Below are positions 15,584 through 24,254 of a stretch of 36,724 nucleotides of DNA, piece after piece (within the stretch, counting starts at the first letter, position 1; each line of letters starts with the position of its first letter). Made by a program: the position numbers and the translations under genes. The stretch comes from Lachnospiraceae bacterium (lineage in GTDB: Bacteria; Bacillota; Clostridia; Lachnospirales; Lachnospiraceae). The stretch lies in NCBI GenBank assembly GCA_019420465.1, contig JAHZHB010000151.1:1-36724 (forward strand), written 5' to 3'. The notes below the pieces were generated by a model. It searched no databases. It was not told the DNA's origin and saw only the letters and a program-made list of their open reading frames with translations.

Positions 15584-15767
15584 TCATTCTATTTCACTAT
15601 CCATCTTAAGCTCGTAATACTGTGTGAAAATATTACGGTCAGGCGTCCGACTGCTCCATCCTTCATTTGCAGCCTCATTCATGTACCAAAGTCTTACATT
15701 TTCATCCGGCACACGTAAAAGACTGCGAAATTGCGTCCAATTTAAATTGTGAACGCATGCGTTCACA
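15584..15767 (-). pseudogene. Remnant of a DUF1016 (YhcG-type) nuclease gene
   Basis: Translated on the minus strand this stretch reads LNWTQFRSLLRVPDENVRLW, then YMNEAANEGWSSRTPDRNI and FTQYYELKMDSEIE, then stops. This is the conserved N-terminal motif block of DUF1016/YhcG proteins (a PD-(D/E)XK nuclease family often found beside restriction-modification genes), which typically reads LSWSHYRLLLRV...W..R.LDRQI..QYYERLL. Full-length members have several hundred residues; only about 55 survive here, without a start site and with the C-terminal nuclease lost. The fragment begins directly after the FAD dehydrogenase stop. Similarity is from memory of the family. Confidence 0.6.
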
Positions 15768-15768
15768 A
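15747..15768. repeat. 22-bp perfect palindrome
   Basis: TTGTGAACGCA (15747-15757) is followed directly by its exact reverse complement. It lies at the junction between the FAD dehydrogenase stop and the DUF1016 remnant. It could be an operator, a recombination scar or a cruciform. Nothing in the sequence decides between these. Confidence 0.6.
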
Positions 15769-15770
15769 AT

Positions 15771-17144
15771 CTACAGTTCCTCCGCGATCTCTCTTGCCAC
15801 ATACACACCACTGGCGGAGGCATGGGACAGGGAGTGGGTTACACCACTGCCATCACCGATCAGGAACAGGCCCTTATAGCGGCTTTCGAGACGTTCGTCG
15901 ATATCGGCTTCCATGTTATAGAATTTGACTTCGACTCCGTACAGAAGCGTGTCATCGTTGGCTGTACCCGGGGCAATCTTATCAAGAGCGTAGATCATCT
16001 CGATAATGCCGTCAAGGATTCGCTTTGGCAGCACCAGACTCAGATCACCGGCGGTCGCTTTTAAGGTCGGTGTGACCAGACCTTCCTCGATCCTTCGCTC
16101 TGTACTGCGGCGTCCGCGCACCAGATCACCAAAACGCTGCACGATCACACCGCCGCCCAGCATATTGGACAGGCGGGCGATACTCTCACCGTAACCGTTG
16201 CTGTCATTGAACGGCTCGGAGAAATGTTTGGCCACGAGGAGGGCAAAATTGGTATTCTCTGTCTGTTTTTCCTTGCCTTCATAGCTGTGGCCGTTGACGG
16301 TAATGATACCGTTCGTATTTTCATTTACTACGATACCATTCGGGTTCATGCAAAATGTACGCACGTTATCCTCAAATTTTTCCGTACGGTAAACGATCTT
16401 GCTCTCGTACAGCTCATCTGTCAGATGGGAGAAGATCACAGCCGGAAGCTCCACACGCACACCAATATCCACACGATTGGACTTGGTCGGGATATCCAGT
16501 TCTTCGCAGATATGCTGCATCCATTTGCTGCCGCTTCTTCCTACGGATACGATACACTTCTTGCAGCTGTAGCTCTTGTCACCGCAGATCACACTGTAGC
16601 CGTCCTCATCGATATGGATCGTATCGACCGGCGTATCAAAGAAAAAGTCCACCGTCTCGCTGAGCTTTTTATACAGATTTTCCAGTACGATGTAGTTGAT
16701 ATCTGTACCCAGATGACGGACCGAAGCATCCAGCAGCTTCAGCTTATTCTGGATACAGACTTTCTTGAACTTCGTTCCGGCTGTCGAATACAGACGGGTG
16801 CCTTCGCCGCCGTACTCCATATTGATCTCATCTACATAGTGCATCAGATCGAGGGCTTTTTTGCGGCCGATATGCTCATATAAGGTACCACCAAAATCGT
16901 TGGTAATATTGTATTTTCCATCGGAAAAGGCTCCGGCTCCGCCAAAACCGCTCATGATCGAACATGTCTTGCAGTGGATACAGGTTTTTACCTTGTCGCC
17001 GTCGATCGGACATTTTCTTTTGTTTAACGCATGACCGGATTCAAAGACAGCAACCTTCAGCTGCGGTGCCTGCTTCATCAGCTCGTACGCGGAAAAGATA
17101 CCGCCCGGACCGGCTCCGATAATAATGACGTCATATGTATGCAT
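15771..17144 (-). CDS. FAD-dependent dehydrogenase (COG2509-like)
   Basis: A 457-residue flavoprotein. The N-terminal dinucleotide-binding motif is VIIIGAGPGG (residues 6-15), and the second flavin motif near the C-terminus is GLFLIGDGSGVTHSLSHASA. Between them is a cysteine cluster (C45, C55, C58, C61) just before MSGFGGAGAFSDGKYN, which I recall as typical of COG2509 proteins and which could be redox-active or bind metal. The physiological substrate of this family is not established. The gene has its own promoter, starts after AAGGAAGGT, and is not part of the flanking sugar operon, from which it is separated by a terminator. Confidence 0.85.
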   Translation of the reverse strand: MHTYDVIIIGAGPGGIFSAYELMKQAPQLKVAVFESGHALNKRKCPIDGDKVKTCIHCKTCSIMSGFGGAGAFSDGKYNITNDFGGTLYEHIGRKKALDLMHYVDEINMEYGGEGTRLYSTAGTKFKKVCIQNKLKLLDASVRHLGTDINYIVLENLYKKLSETVDFFFDTPVDTIHIDEDGYSVICGDKSYSCKKCIVSVGRSGSKWMQHICEELDIPTKSNRVDIGVRVELPAVIFSHLTDELYESKIVYRTEKFEDNVRTFCMNPNGIVVNENTNGIITVNGHSYEGKEKQTENTNFALLVAKHFSEPFNDSNGYGESIARLSNMLGGGVIVQRFGDLVRGRRSTERRIEEGLVTPTLKATAGDLSLVLPKRILDGIIEMIYALDKIAPGTANDDTLLYGVEVKFYNMEADIDERLESRYKGLFLIGDGSGVTHSLSHASASGVYVAREIAEEL

Positions 17145-17179
17145 AGTATATACCTTCCTTATTATTTCTTATCTTTTTC

Positions 17180-17208
17180 AGTATAGTGAATAATTTCTCT
17201 TTTGTCTA
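17180..17208 (-). promoter_or_regulatory. Promoter of the FAD dehydrogenase gene
   Basis: On the minus strand, TAGACA (17203-17208), a 17-bp spacer and TATACT (17180-17185). The start site is about 30 bases before the ATG. Confidence 0.7.
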
Positions 17209-17337
17209 TAAGCAGAACTGTACAAAGATTATTGTAAACAATTATATACCTGCTACAACGCCGCCACAGGTGCCTCTCATTGCCCGCACAAAACAAAATC
17301 ACCAGCCCGTTTATGGTTTTTGTCTGACAATGCAAAA

Positions 17338-17371
17338 CGTGCTGCAGGTATCTGACGATACCGGCAGCACG
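17338..17371 (-). terminator. Terminator of the LacI-controlled sugar operon
   Basis: CGTGCTGC (17338-17345) pairs with GCAGCACG (17364-17371), and the inner GGTATC/GATACC pair extends the stem after one mismatch. TTTT follows on the minus strand. It lies about 120 bp after the aldo/keto reductase stop. Confidence 0.7.
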
Positions 17372-17376
17372 CTTCA

Positions 17377-17419
17377 TTGCCATGCGTATCAATAATTGGT
17401 CCAGTACACCAATTTTGAT
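17377..17419 (+). repeat. Hairpin-linked tail repeat, copy 2
   Basis: TTGCCATGCGTATCAATAA, then TTGGTCCAGTACACCAATTT, directly after the hairpin at 17338-17371. The inner part is a clean inverted repeat AATTGGT-N7-ACCAATT, stronger than in the other copies and reminiscent of GntR-type sites. It has the same strand and nearly the same sequence as the copy at 14843-14885. Confidence 0.75.
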
Positions 17420-17492
17420 TATGTGTTGTGTTTGTGTTTTTTTTATGTGTTTTCGTTTTTGTGTTTTTGTTTTTCCACGGAAAAGCTATGGC

Positions 17493-18506
17493 TTATTTTA
17501 CGATCTCGCCATCCTCATCCCACAGATCATGCCAGTCTTTTGCACCCGGCCATAAGAATACCTGTCCTTTAACCAGACGGTTGTTGGCTTCGAGAGTTTT
17601 GATTTTCTCCATCTCTTCTTCTGTCAGCGGATCGTTGTCGATCGTGCTTGCCAGGTTGCTTGTGTATTCAGCTTCCCATACGGAGAACGGAATCGGAATA
17701 GCACCTCTTTGTACAGCCCATTTCAGGCAGATGATTGCCGGATGGCAGTTATGAGCAGCTGCGATCTCCTGCATGATCGGTGTCTTCATATCAGCGATAT
17801 CGCCCGGCTCCATATCACGCTCCGGTCTCTGCGGAGAACCAAGCGGCATGAAACCTACCGGCTGGATACCGTGGCTTCTTAAGTAATTGAAGACATCCTC
17901 CTGCTGGAAGCACGGATGCTCTTCAAACTCGCACATAGCCGGTTTGATACGGCAAAGCGGCAGAACTGCCTCCAGTTTCGGGATTGTCATACTGGACATA
18001 CCGATACCCTTTGTCAGACCCATATCTACCAGACGCTCCATCTGTCTCCATGTCTTCATGAAACGCTCTACTGTAAACGGTTTGGAATCCGGGTTACGGG
18101 AATCCACGTCACAGTGCGGTGCATGGTAGTTCGGGAATGGCCAGTGCAGGAAATACATATCCACATAGTCGAGTTTCAAGTCTTTTAAGCTCTTTGCCAG
18201 AGCGATCAGGATATCGCCGTCACCGTGCATGTCGTTCCATGCTTTTGTCATGATGAACAGATCCTCTCTCTTGCAGAGGCCATCACGGAATGCTCTCTGG
18301 AAGACATCACCGATCATATCCTCATTGCCGTAGCATGCTGCACAGTCAAACATACGATAGCCGGCTTTGATCGCACCGTAAACAGCCTCAGATACCTGAT
18401 CTGCTGTAAAACGGTCGGAACCGAAGGTACCCATACCGATACACGGTACTTCCTGTCCATTGTTTAACACGATTTTCGGAACTGCATCCGGATTAATTGT
18501 TCCCAT
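17493..18506 (-). CDS. Aldo/keto reductase
   Basis: A 337-residue NAD(P)H-dependent oxidoreductase of the AKR superfamily. The catalytic tetrad is visible: D54 and Y59 in MFDCAACYGNE, K88 in IMTKAW and H121 in YFLHWPF. The N-terminus (IVLNNGQEVPCIGMGTFGS) is standard, while the usual GVSNF motif is GMSSM. The ATG is preceded by AAGGAGG. It is the last gene of an operon for hexose or hexitol phosphates, where such an enzyme could interconvert an aldose and a polyol, but the direction and substrate are guesses. Confidence 0.9.
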   Translation of the reverse strand: MGTINPDAVPKIVLNNGQEVPCIGMGTFGSDRFTADQVSEAVYGAIKAGYRMFDCAACYGNEDMIGDVFQRAFRDGLCKREDLFIMTKAWNDMHGDGDILIALAKSLKDLKLDYVDMYFLHWPFPNYHAPHCDVDSRNPDSKPFTVERFMKTWRQMERLVDMGLTKGIGMSSMTIPKLEAVLPLCRIKPAMCEFEEHPCFQQEDVFNYLRSHGIQPVGFMPLGSPQRPERDMEPGDIADMKTPIMQEIAAAHNCHPAIICLKWAVQRGAIPIPFSVWEAEYTSNLASTIDNDPLTEEEMEKIKTLEANNRLVKGQVFLWPGAKDWHDLWDEDGEIVK

Positions 18507-18644
18507 AGTAAAAATCCTCCTTATGCTTCTTTTTGTTTAAACCGCACATGCCATGCATGCGCTTATACAATACAGTGTCTTCCACTGTGCTGTTACATTT
18601 TTTCGGCACCCCTTAAAAGTGCCGGATATTCAGAGTACAGAGGT

Positions 18645-19577
18645 TCAGTCAAGCTTTTCGATCTGCACCTGCGGATAGATCCGCTCCATGTCCTCTTTGA
18701 CAAAGAAACCTGTCTCTTCTCTTAAGGCTGCTGCCGCAGAGATCGCACTGGCTTTCTGCAGCGTTTCCTTTACGGAAAGTCCCTCACTTAAACCAAGGGC
18801 AAATCCGGCGATCATGGAATCACCGCAGCCTACAGTATTGACTGCATCGATCTTCGGCACTCTGGCTCTGTAGATACCCTCGTCGCTGACGACAAAGGAA
18901 CCGTCACCACCAAGGGATACGGCTACGATCTCCACACCTTTTTTGTGGACTTCCTTTGCCGCATCAAGCATATCCTCGAAATTGTCACAGGTTTTACCTG
19001 TCAGCATACGGATCTCATCGATATTCGGCTTGATCATCGTCGGTCTGGCTTCAATACCCATTTCCAGAAGCTTTCCGCTGGTATCCAGAATCACCTTTTT
19101 ACCGGCATCCCTGCAGATCTTTACCAGCTTCTGATAAGCCTTACCGTCCAGTCCTTTCGGTACACTGCCGGACATGGCGATCACATCGGCTTTCTGCACC
19201 AGGCCGGTAAACTTCTCTGCGAATCCGTTAAAATCCGCTTCTGAAACGGTAAATCCCGGCTCCAGATACTCTGTCTGTACATGGTTTACGCTGTCCCAGA
19301 TATTGATACAGGAGCGGCTTTCTTCTTTCATATGGTAAAAGGCAGCTTCAATACCAAACGGAGCAAGGGATTCCTCAATATAATGTCCTGCATGTCCGCC
19401 GACAAAACCGGTGGCTACCACCTTCGCACCGGCGATAGATGCCGGTTTGGATACATTCAGTCCCTTACCGCCCGGAGTGTAGGTACACTCCTTTACACGG
19501 TTGACTTCACCCATCTTTGCATTTTCCACAACGTAACGTTTATCAATCGCTGCATTTAATGTCACTGTCAGTATCAT
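18645..19577 (-). CDS. pfkB: PfkB-family phosphosugar kinase (1-phosphofructokinase/tagatose-6-phosphate kinase group)
   Basis: A 310-residue ribokinase-fold enzyme. The family marks are PGGKGLNVSK (35-44), SGSVPKG (136-142) and the anion-hole/base motif NTVGCGDSM (247-255, base D253). The glycine motif is GCGD instead of the more common GAGD. The N-terminus (MILTVTLNAAIDKRY) is typical of FruK/LacC proteins. In this operon it follows a GatD-like dehydrogenase and shares a transcript with a class II aldolase, which fits phosphorylation of a ketohexose 6-phosphate such as tagatose 6-phosphate to the bisphosphate. Fructose 1-phosphate is the main alternative. It starts two bases after the dehydrogenase stop. 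Confidence 0.88.
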   Translation of the reverse strand: MILTVTLNAAIDKRYVVENAKMGEVNRVKECTYTPGGKGLNVSKPASIAGAKVVATGFVGGHAGHYIEESLAPFGIEAAFYHMKEESRSCINIWDSVNHVQTEYLEPGFTVSEADFNGFAEKFTGLVQKADVIAMSGSVPKGLDGKAYQKLVKICRDAGKKVILDTSGKLLEMGIEARPTMIKPNIDEIRMLTGKTCDNFEDMLDAAKEVHKKGVEIVAVSLGGDGSFVVSDEGIYRARVPKIDAVNTVGCGDSMIAGFALGLSEGLSVKETLQKASAISAAAALREETGFFVKEDMERIYPQVQIEKLD

Positions 19578-19579
19578 AC

Positions 19580-20638
19580 TTATGCCTCACTGTCGATCAG
19601 GATCTTGCCCTTAACGGTACCCGGTGTCTTAAACAGCTCAAATGCTTCATCGATCTTGCTGAGCGGTACGATCTTAAAGGTAAAGGAATCATCCAGTTTC
19701 AGGTCACCGGTAGAGAAATAATGTGCTACACAGTCCCATTCATGTCCCGGGAACGGTGCGCTGTAGGACATCCAGGAACCGGTCAGGTTAAACTCTTTAC
19801 GGTTGATGTTCTCCCATTCTTTTACAGTGAAGGAAAGCTCTTTTGTCGGTGTACCGATAAAGCATACATCGGCCTTGTTGGCAGCCAGTTCGAAGGCCAT
19901 CTTCATGGTAATGGTATTTCCGGCTGTCTCAAAGACATAATCAAATCCTCTGCCGCCTGTCAGTGCTTTGGCTTCTTCCATAAAGCCCTCTTTTAAAGTA
20001 TTGATACCTGCGGTAGCTCCCAGACGTTTGCCAAGCTCCAGTCTCTCATCAACGATATCGAACACAACGACCTCTTTAGCACCAAAGATCTTTGCCCACT
20101 GCATGGTCATCATACCGACGGTACCGCCACCAAGGATAGCAACTGTCTTTCCACCTTTATAGTTGGTTCTCTCCAGACCGTGTAAAGCAACGGTTGCCGG
20201 CTCAAAGAATGCGCCCTGCTGGAAGGATACGCTGTCATCAAATTTAACGGCATTGGCTTCCGGTACGCAGACATACTCGGCAAAGCTTCCGAAGGAATGG
20301 GAACCGATAAAGTCATAATGTTTACACAGAGAATAGTTACCCTTCTGGCAGTCTTCACATTTCATGCACGGAACCAGCGGGATACCGGCTACTCTGTCAC
20401 CCGGTTTTACGGAAGTAACACCCTCGCCTACCTCTGCGACTGTACCGGAATACTCATGTCCGAGAACGATCGGATAAAAATGTGCGGCATCCGCATTGAC
20501 ACGCGGGATATCAGAGCCACAGATACCGGTATATTTTACCTTGATCAGGACCTGTCCTTTTTTCGGCACCGGTTTTTCGATGTCCTCATAACGAATATCA
20601 CATTTAGCGTGTACTACGCCAGCCTTCATTGTTTCCAT
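19580..20638 (-). CDS. gatD: Galactitol-1-phosphate 5-dehydrogenase-like zinc dehydrogenase
   Basis: A 352-residue medium-chain dehydrogenase. Catalytic zinc ligands are expected at C40 (GICGSD), H61/E62 (GHE) and E146. Structural zinc cysteines are C91, C94, C97 and C105. The Rossmann motif LGGGTVG is at 169-175, with an acidic residue (VVVFD, D194) after the second strand that favours NAD. Several blocks match Escherichia coli GatD closely (GSDIPR, HYDFIGS, and a TGSWM-YS-P-PG-EW block near residue 290). GatD oxidises galactitol 1-phosphate to tagatose 6-phosphate. The exact polyol phosphate here is inferred. The ATG overlaps the kinase stop in TAATG. Confidence 0.82.
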   Translation of the reverse strand: METMKAGVVHAKCDIRYEDIEKPVPKKGQVLIKVKYTGICGSDIPRVNADAAHFYPIVLGHEYSGTVAEVGEGVTSVKPGDRVAGIPLVPCMKCEDCQKGNYSLCKHYDFIGSHSFGSFAEYVCVPEANAVKFDDSVSFQQGAFFEPATVALHGLERTNYKGGKTVAILGGGTVGMMTMQWAKIFGAKEVVVFDIVDERLELGKRLGATAGINTLKEGFMEEAKALTGGRGFDYVFETAGNTITMKMAFELAANKADVCFIGTPTKELSFTVKEWENINRKEFNLTGSWMSYSAPFPGHEWDCVAHYFSTGDLKLDDSFTFKIVPLSKIDEAFELFKTPGTVKGKILIDSEA

Positions 20639-22161
20639 TACTGATTGCCTCCTCTTTTTTTCATGATACCCTTTAACTGCTGATACAGCTCCAGGTATGT
20701 TTCATAATCAGCGTCGTAAACGGCGCGGTTTTCTGTATTTGGTGCATGCTGTCTTTTGACCTCGATGGTCTTTGTCACAGCTTCATCAAAATCTTTGTAT
20801 ACTCCGGTACCGACACCGGCCAGGATCACAGCACCCAGCGTTGTCGCTGTATCGGATGCCGGTACAACGATCGGCTTTCCGGTAATATCGGCTTTGATCT
20901 GTGTCCATAAAAGTGAGTTTGCAGAACCACCCATGGCCCGTAAAACCTCTACTTTTGCACCAACAGATTCTGCCACATCCAGGTTATGCTTCAGCGCATA
21001 GGCCGTACCTTCCATGGCTGCACGGATCAGATGACCCTTGGTCTTTGAAAAATCAAGGCCATAGAAAACACCCTTGGCATCCGGGTCCCAGATCGGTGAA
21101 CGCTCACCCGCCATATACGGTAAAAAGATCACACCTTCGCTGCCTGCCGGCACTTTTGCGGCTTCTTCATTAAACAGATCGAGGGAGCTCTTTCCCTGCT
21201 CCTTGCCTGCGATCCGCTCGTAAGCGCCAAACTCACGCTCCAGCCAGCGCATCACACCGCCGCCTCCTGTGGTGCCGCCCTGTAAGAGCCACAGATCCGG
21301 TACAACATGATAACCAAGGATCAGTCGTTTATCACCGACAGGACTGTCTGTACATATACTCATTCCTCCGGCCTGACCACCCTGTTCCTGTGTCTCTCCG
21401 ACATGGAGAACACCGGTTCCCAGCGTACCGCAGGCGGCATCAAGGCCACCGGCTACAACCGGAATCCCCTCACACAGACCACATTCTCTGGCAGCCCTTG
21501 CCGTCACCCTGCCTACCACAGCATGGCAGGGATAGATTTCCGGCAAAAGATCTGTCGAAAAACCAAAGGCCTTTGCCATATCGCTGTCCCATGTACCTTT
21601 GGCCATATTGAAGCAGTGCAGACCATAGCCCTGGGACATGTCATGGGAAAGCTGTCCGGTGAGCATATAGGCGATATAGCTGTTGGACTGCACGATCTTT
21701 GCTGTCTTTTTATAGATGTCCGGTAAATTTCTCTGATACCAGAGGATCTTCGGTGTCGTATAAGACGGCTGCAGCGGATTGCCACAGAGCTTTAAGATCT
21801 CGTCTGCACCGATCTTTTCGTTCATTTCATCACAGATATCCTGCGCTCTGGTATCCATCCAGATCGGTGTACGGCAAAGCACCTCGCCGTCACCATCCAG
21901 TGCGATCGCTGACCAGCTCTGGCCATCGATACCGATACCGGCGATCTCTTCCGGACGGATATTTCCCTTTTCAAGTACCTTTGGAATCGTCTCGCAGATC
22001 GCTTTCCACCATTCCCGCGGATCCTGCTCGGCCCAGCCGGGATGTGGATAATATACATTGTAATCACCGTTGCCCGAAGCCAGTACATCGCCGGTCTCGT
22101 CAAAAACGGCGATCTTGCAGGCGCTGGTGCCTATATCAATACCAAGTAAACAGGTTCTCAT
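20638..22161 (-). CDS. FGGY-family carbohydrate kinase (xylulokinase-like)
   Basis: A 507-residue kinase of the FGGY family. The N-terminal phosphate-binding block is LLGIDIGTSACKIAVFD, followed by GIGIDGQSWSAIALD with the likely catalytic aspartate, IWMDTRAQ, and the C-terminal ATP-site block EVLRAMGGSANSLLW. It most resembles xylulokinases, but these motifs are shared by kinases for ketoses and polyols. With a GatD-like dehydrogenase directly downstream, it may make the polyol phosphate that a PTS would otherwise supply. It overlaps the LacI stop (ATGA) and the dehydrogenase start (TAATG), so all three are tightly coupled. Confidence 0.9.
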   Translation of the reverse strand: MRTCLLGIDIGTSACKIAVFDETGDVLASGNGDYNVYYPHPGWAEQDPREWWKAICETIPKVLEKGNIRPEEIAGIGIDGQSWSAIALDGDGEVLCRTPIWMDTRAQDICDEMNEKIGADEILKLCGNPLQPSYTTPKILWYQRNLPDIYKKTAKIVQSNSYIAYMLTGQLSHDMSQGYGLHCFNMAKGTWDSDMAKAFGFSTDLLPEIYPCHAVVGRVTARAARECGLCEGIPVVAGGLDAACGTLGTGVLHVGETQEQGGQAGGMSICTDSPVGDKRLILGYHVVPDLWLLQGGTTGGGGVMRWLEREFGAYERIAGKEQGKSSLDLFNEEAAKVPAGSEGVIFLPYMAGERSPIWDPDAKGVFYGLDFSKTKGHLIRAAMEGTAYALKHNLDVAESVGAKVEVLRAMGGSANSLLWTQIKADITGKPIVVPASDTATTLGAVILAGVGTGVYKDFDEAVTKTIEVKRQHAPNTENRAVYDADYETYLELYQQLKGIMKKRGGNQ

Positions 22162-23219
22162 GTAGTACCTCCCATAGTATGAGCCGTACCGCCCTGCTTC
22201 CCGTCTGTGCAGCCAGCCCCTATCGTTTTGATTGATCTGCCTTTTACATATTCCGTCGGCAGAATAACGGTCTGTACCGGGGTATCTGTATCTCCGTCAA
22301 GTCGCTTAAGCAAAAGCTCCACAGCTGCTGTTGCCATCTGCCTCGTCGGCTGCGTCATAATACTTAAAGACGGTGAGATCGCCTTGGCAAATTCCAGATT
22401 ATCAAAACCGATGATCGATAATTCCTCCGGCACGCGGATACCCGTCTCATTGATCTCGATCATAGCTCCTACGGTCATCTCATAGTTGGAGATCAGCACA
22501 GCTGTCATATCTGGATGCGTCTCATGCAGCTGCTTCATGGCCCTGGCACCGCCCTTGATCGTATAATCGCCACAGACCATCATTGAATCTGTCAGCTTTA
22601 AACCGGCATCCATCATCGCCTTCTGAAATCCCCAGTTTCTCGCACTGGCTGTATAAATCTCCTGCGGGCCGGCGATCAGGCCGATTTTGGTATGTCCTGC
22701 CTCAGCCAGACGTTTGACCGCCTCTTTGGCTGCGCCCTCGTTATCCGCCAGTACGCTGTCATATTCCACACCTCTGACCTTTCGGTCGATCAGCACCACC
22801 GGCCGCTTCTGTGTGGAAAACGCAGTCAGCTTTTCGCTGTGTTCCCCGGTTGGCATGATCAACAATCCGTCTACACGCTTGTGTAACAAAAACTCAATGG
22901 CTTCCGCTTCCCGGTGCACATCACTCCTGCAGTCACACAACATCGTTGCATAACCATTCTGACGCAGAATATCCTCTGCTTCGGAAATGATCTCTGCGCA
23001 GAACACGTTGTTTAACTCCGGAATCACAATGCCTATGGTCTTTGTCTTATTTGTCTTTAAGCCCCGGGCCGTCTCGTTGACCTCGAAATGCAGTGCTTCG
23101 ATTGCTGCTTCAATCTTGATGCGGTTCTTTTCCCGGACATTGCCACCGTTTAAATAAGAGGAAATGGTCGCAAGACCCAGTCCCGTCTCCCGGGCAATAT
23201 CCTTGATCGTTGCTCCCAT
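22158..23219 (-). CDS. LacI-family transcriptional regulator
   Basis: A 353-residue regulator. The N-terminal helix-turn-helix and hinge read MGATIKDIARETGLGLATIS, then YLNGGNVREKNRIKIEAAI, followed by a periplasmic-binding-protein-like sensor domain starting TKTIGIVIPELNNVF. The frame is open 25 codons further upstream. I chose the ATG at 23219 because AAAGGAGAGG lies before it and the DNA-binding domain begins there. It is encoded inside the operon, between the aldolase and the kinase. A perfect LacI-type palindrome with a CG centre at the start site of this operon (24223-24244) is its probable target. Confidence 0.92.
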   Translation of the reverse strand: MGATIKDIARETGLGLATISSYLNGGNVREKNRIKIEAAIEALHFEVNETARGLKTNKTKTIGIVIPELNNVFCAEIISEAEDILRQNGYATMLCDCRSDVHREAEAIEFLLHKRVDGLLIMPTGEHSEKLTAFSTQKRPVVLIDRKVRGVEYDSVLADNEGAAKEAVKRLAEAGHTKIGLIAGPQEIYTASARNWGFQKAMMDAGLKLTDSMMVCGDYTIKGGARAMKQLHETHPDMTAVLISNYEMTVGAMIEINETGIRVPEELSIIGFDNLEFAKAISPSLSIMTQPTRQMATAAVELLLKRLDGDTDTPVQTVILPTEYVKGRSIKTIGAGCTDGKQGGTAHTMGGTT

Positions 23220-23315
23220 AGCCTCTCCTTTCTGCATATTTGCCGTATCCCCCGGTCTGTGCTTATATACCTGTAGCACAGCTGTTTCGGACACTGCTCC
23301 TGCTTTTATATATTA

Positions 23316-24170
23316 TCAGATCTCAGCTTTGCCGTCGCAGCCACACATCTTCATACGTGCCATAACCTGCTCTTTGACAGCCTCGATACCTACAACACCC
23401 AGTTTCTTCGGATCGTATGTTTCCGGTTTTTCAGCTAACAGTTTCTTTACAGCGTCCGTGTAAGCAACACGGAGTTCTGTAGCAAAGTTGACCTTGCACA
23501 TACCGTTGGCCACGCATGTTTTAACATCTTCTTCGCTCAGCCCGGATGCACCATGCAGTACCAGCGGAGCATTTACCTTACCGGCGATCACTTTGACTCT
23601 GTCCTTATCAAGAACCGGAGTGCCTACATAGAAGCCATGGGCTGTACCGATGGCAACAGCCAGAGAAGATACGCCTGTGCGCTCCTCAAATTCCTTAGCC
23701 TCTTCCGGATCTGTATATTTGTCAGCTTCGGCTTCCAGATCATCCTCTTTACCACCGACCTTACCAAGCTCAGCCTCTACCGGGATGCCCACGGCCTTTG
23801 CCACATCGACAACCTTCTTTGTTACGGCGATGTTCTCTTCATACGGAAGACCGGAGCCATCGATCATAACGGAAGTATAACCGGCATTGATGGCCTGTAC
23901 AGCCAGCTCAAAGCTGCTGCCATGATCCAGATGAAGGCAAACCGGGATGTCTGTCTTGGCGGCCTCTGCCTTAACAATAGCTGCGAAGGTTTCCAGTGTA
24001 CCGTATTTTACAGTAGACGGTGTGGTCTGCATCATAACCGGTGCTTTCAGCTCCTCGGCTGCTGCGATAACGGCTTTGACCATCTCCATATTCTCTACGT
24101 TGAAAGCACCTACTGCGTAGTGACCTTTCTTGGCATCTGCGAGCATTTTGGATGAAGTAACTAATGGCAT
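23316..24170 (-). CDS. Class II ketose-bisphosphate aldolase (GatY/KbaY/Fba group)
   Basis: A 284-residue zinc aldolase that splits a ketohexose 1,6-bisphosphate into dihydroxyacetone phosphate and glyceraldehyde 3-phosphate. Seen: HLDHG (80-84, catalytic D82 and zinc ligand H83), AELGKVGG (133-140), GTAHG (175-179, zinc H178) and LHGASG (205-210, zinc H206). The length equals that of GatY/KbaY tagatose-bisphosphate aldolases. The choice between tagatose and fructose bisphosphate rests on context, and the GatD-like gene in the operon favours tagatose. It is the first gene of the operon, starts after GGAGGA and lies just downstream of a LacI-type operator. Confidence 0.92.
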   Translation of the reverse strand: MPLVTSSKMLADAKKGHYAVGAFNVENMEMVKAVIAAAEELKAPVMMQTTPSTVKYGTLETFAAIVKAEAAKTDIPVCLHLDHGSSFELAVQAINAGYTSVMIDGSGLPYEENIAVTKKVVDVAKAVGIPVEAELGKVGGKEDDLEAEADKYTDPEEAKEFEERTGVSSLAVAIGTAHGFYVGTPVLDKDRVKVIAGKVNAPLVLHGASGLSEEDVKTCVANGMCKVNFATELRVAYTDAVKKLLAEKPETYDPKKLGVVGIEAVKEQVMARMKMCGCDGKAEI

Positions 24171-24222
24171 TTTCTTGTCCTCCTGTATGGATTAACTTAC
24201 AATATGTACTGGTTGTTTTTAC

Positions 24223-24244
24223 AAAACCGAAACGTTTCGGTTTT
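24223..24244. promoter_or_regulatory. LacI-type operator of the polyol/ketose operon
   Basis: A 22-bp perfect palindrome centred on CGAAACGTTTCG. The central CG and the AAACG/CGTTT halves are typical of LacI-family sites. It covers about +4 to +25 of the transcript from the promoter at 24255-24283, so a bound repressor would block initiation or elongation. The regulator is probably the LacI protein of the same operon; a general catabolite repressor (CcpA) is less likely given the perfect symmetry. Confidence 0.8.
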
Positions 24245-24254
24245 CTGTGATTTC

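Larger units (their letters stand above)
17145..17492. other. Intergenic region between the FAD dehydrogenase and aldo/keto reductase genes
   Basis: This 348-bp region contains, from the left, the FAD dehydrogenase promoter, an unassigned 130-bp stretch, the terminator of the sugar operon (17338-17371), a copy of the hairpin-linked tail repeat and a T/G-rich tract (about 17420-17475). A small minus-strand frame (17162-17392) crosses the terminator hairpin and is not credible as a gene. Confidence 0.6.

Noticed and set aside
17162..17392. Small minus-strand gene of 76 codons upstream of the FAD dehydrogenase
   Set aside because: It crosses a terminator hairpin, the tail repeat and the dehydrogenase promoter, and its translation has no recognisable features.
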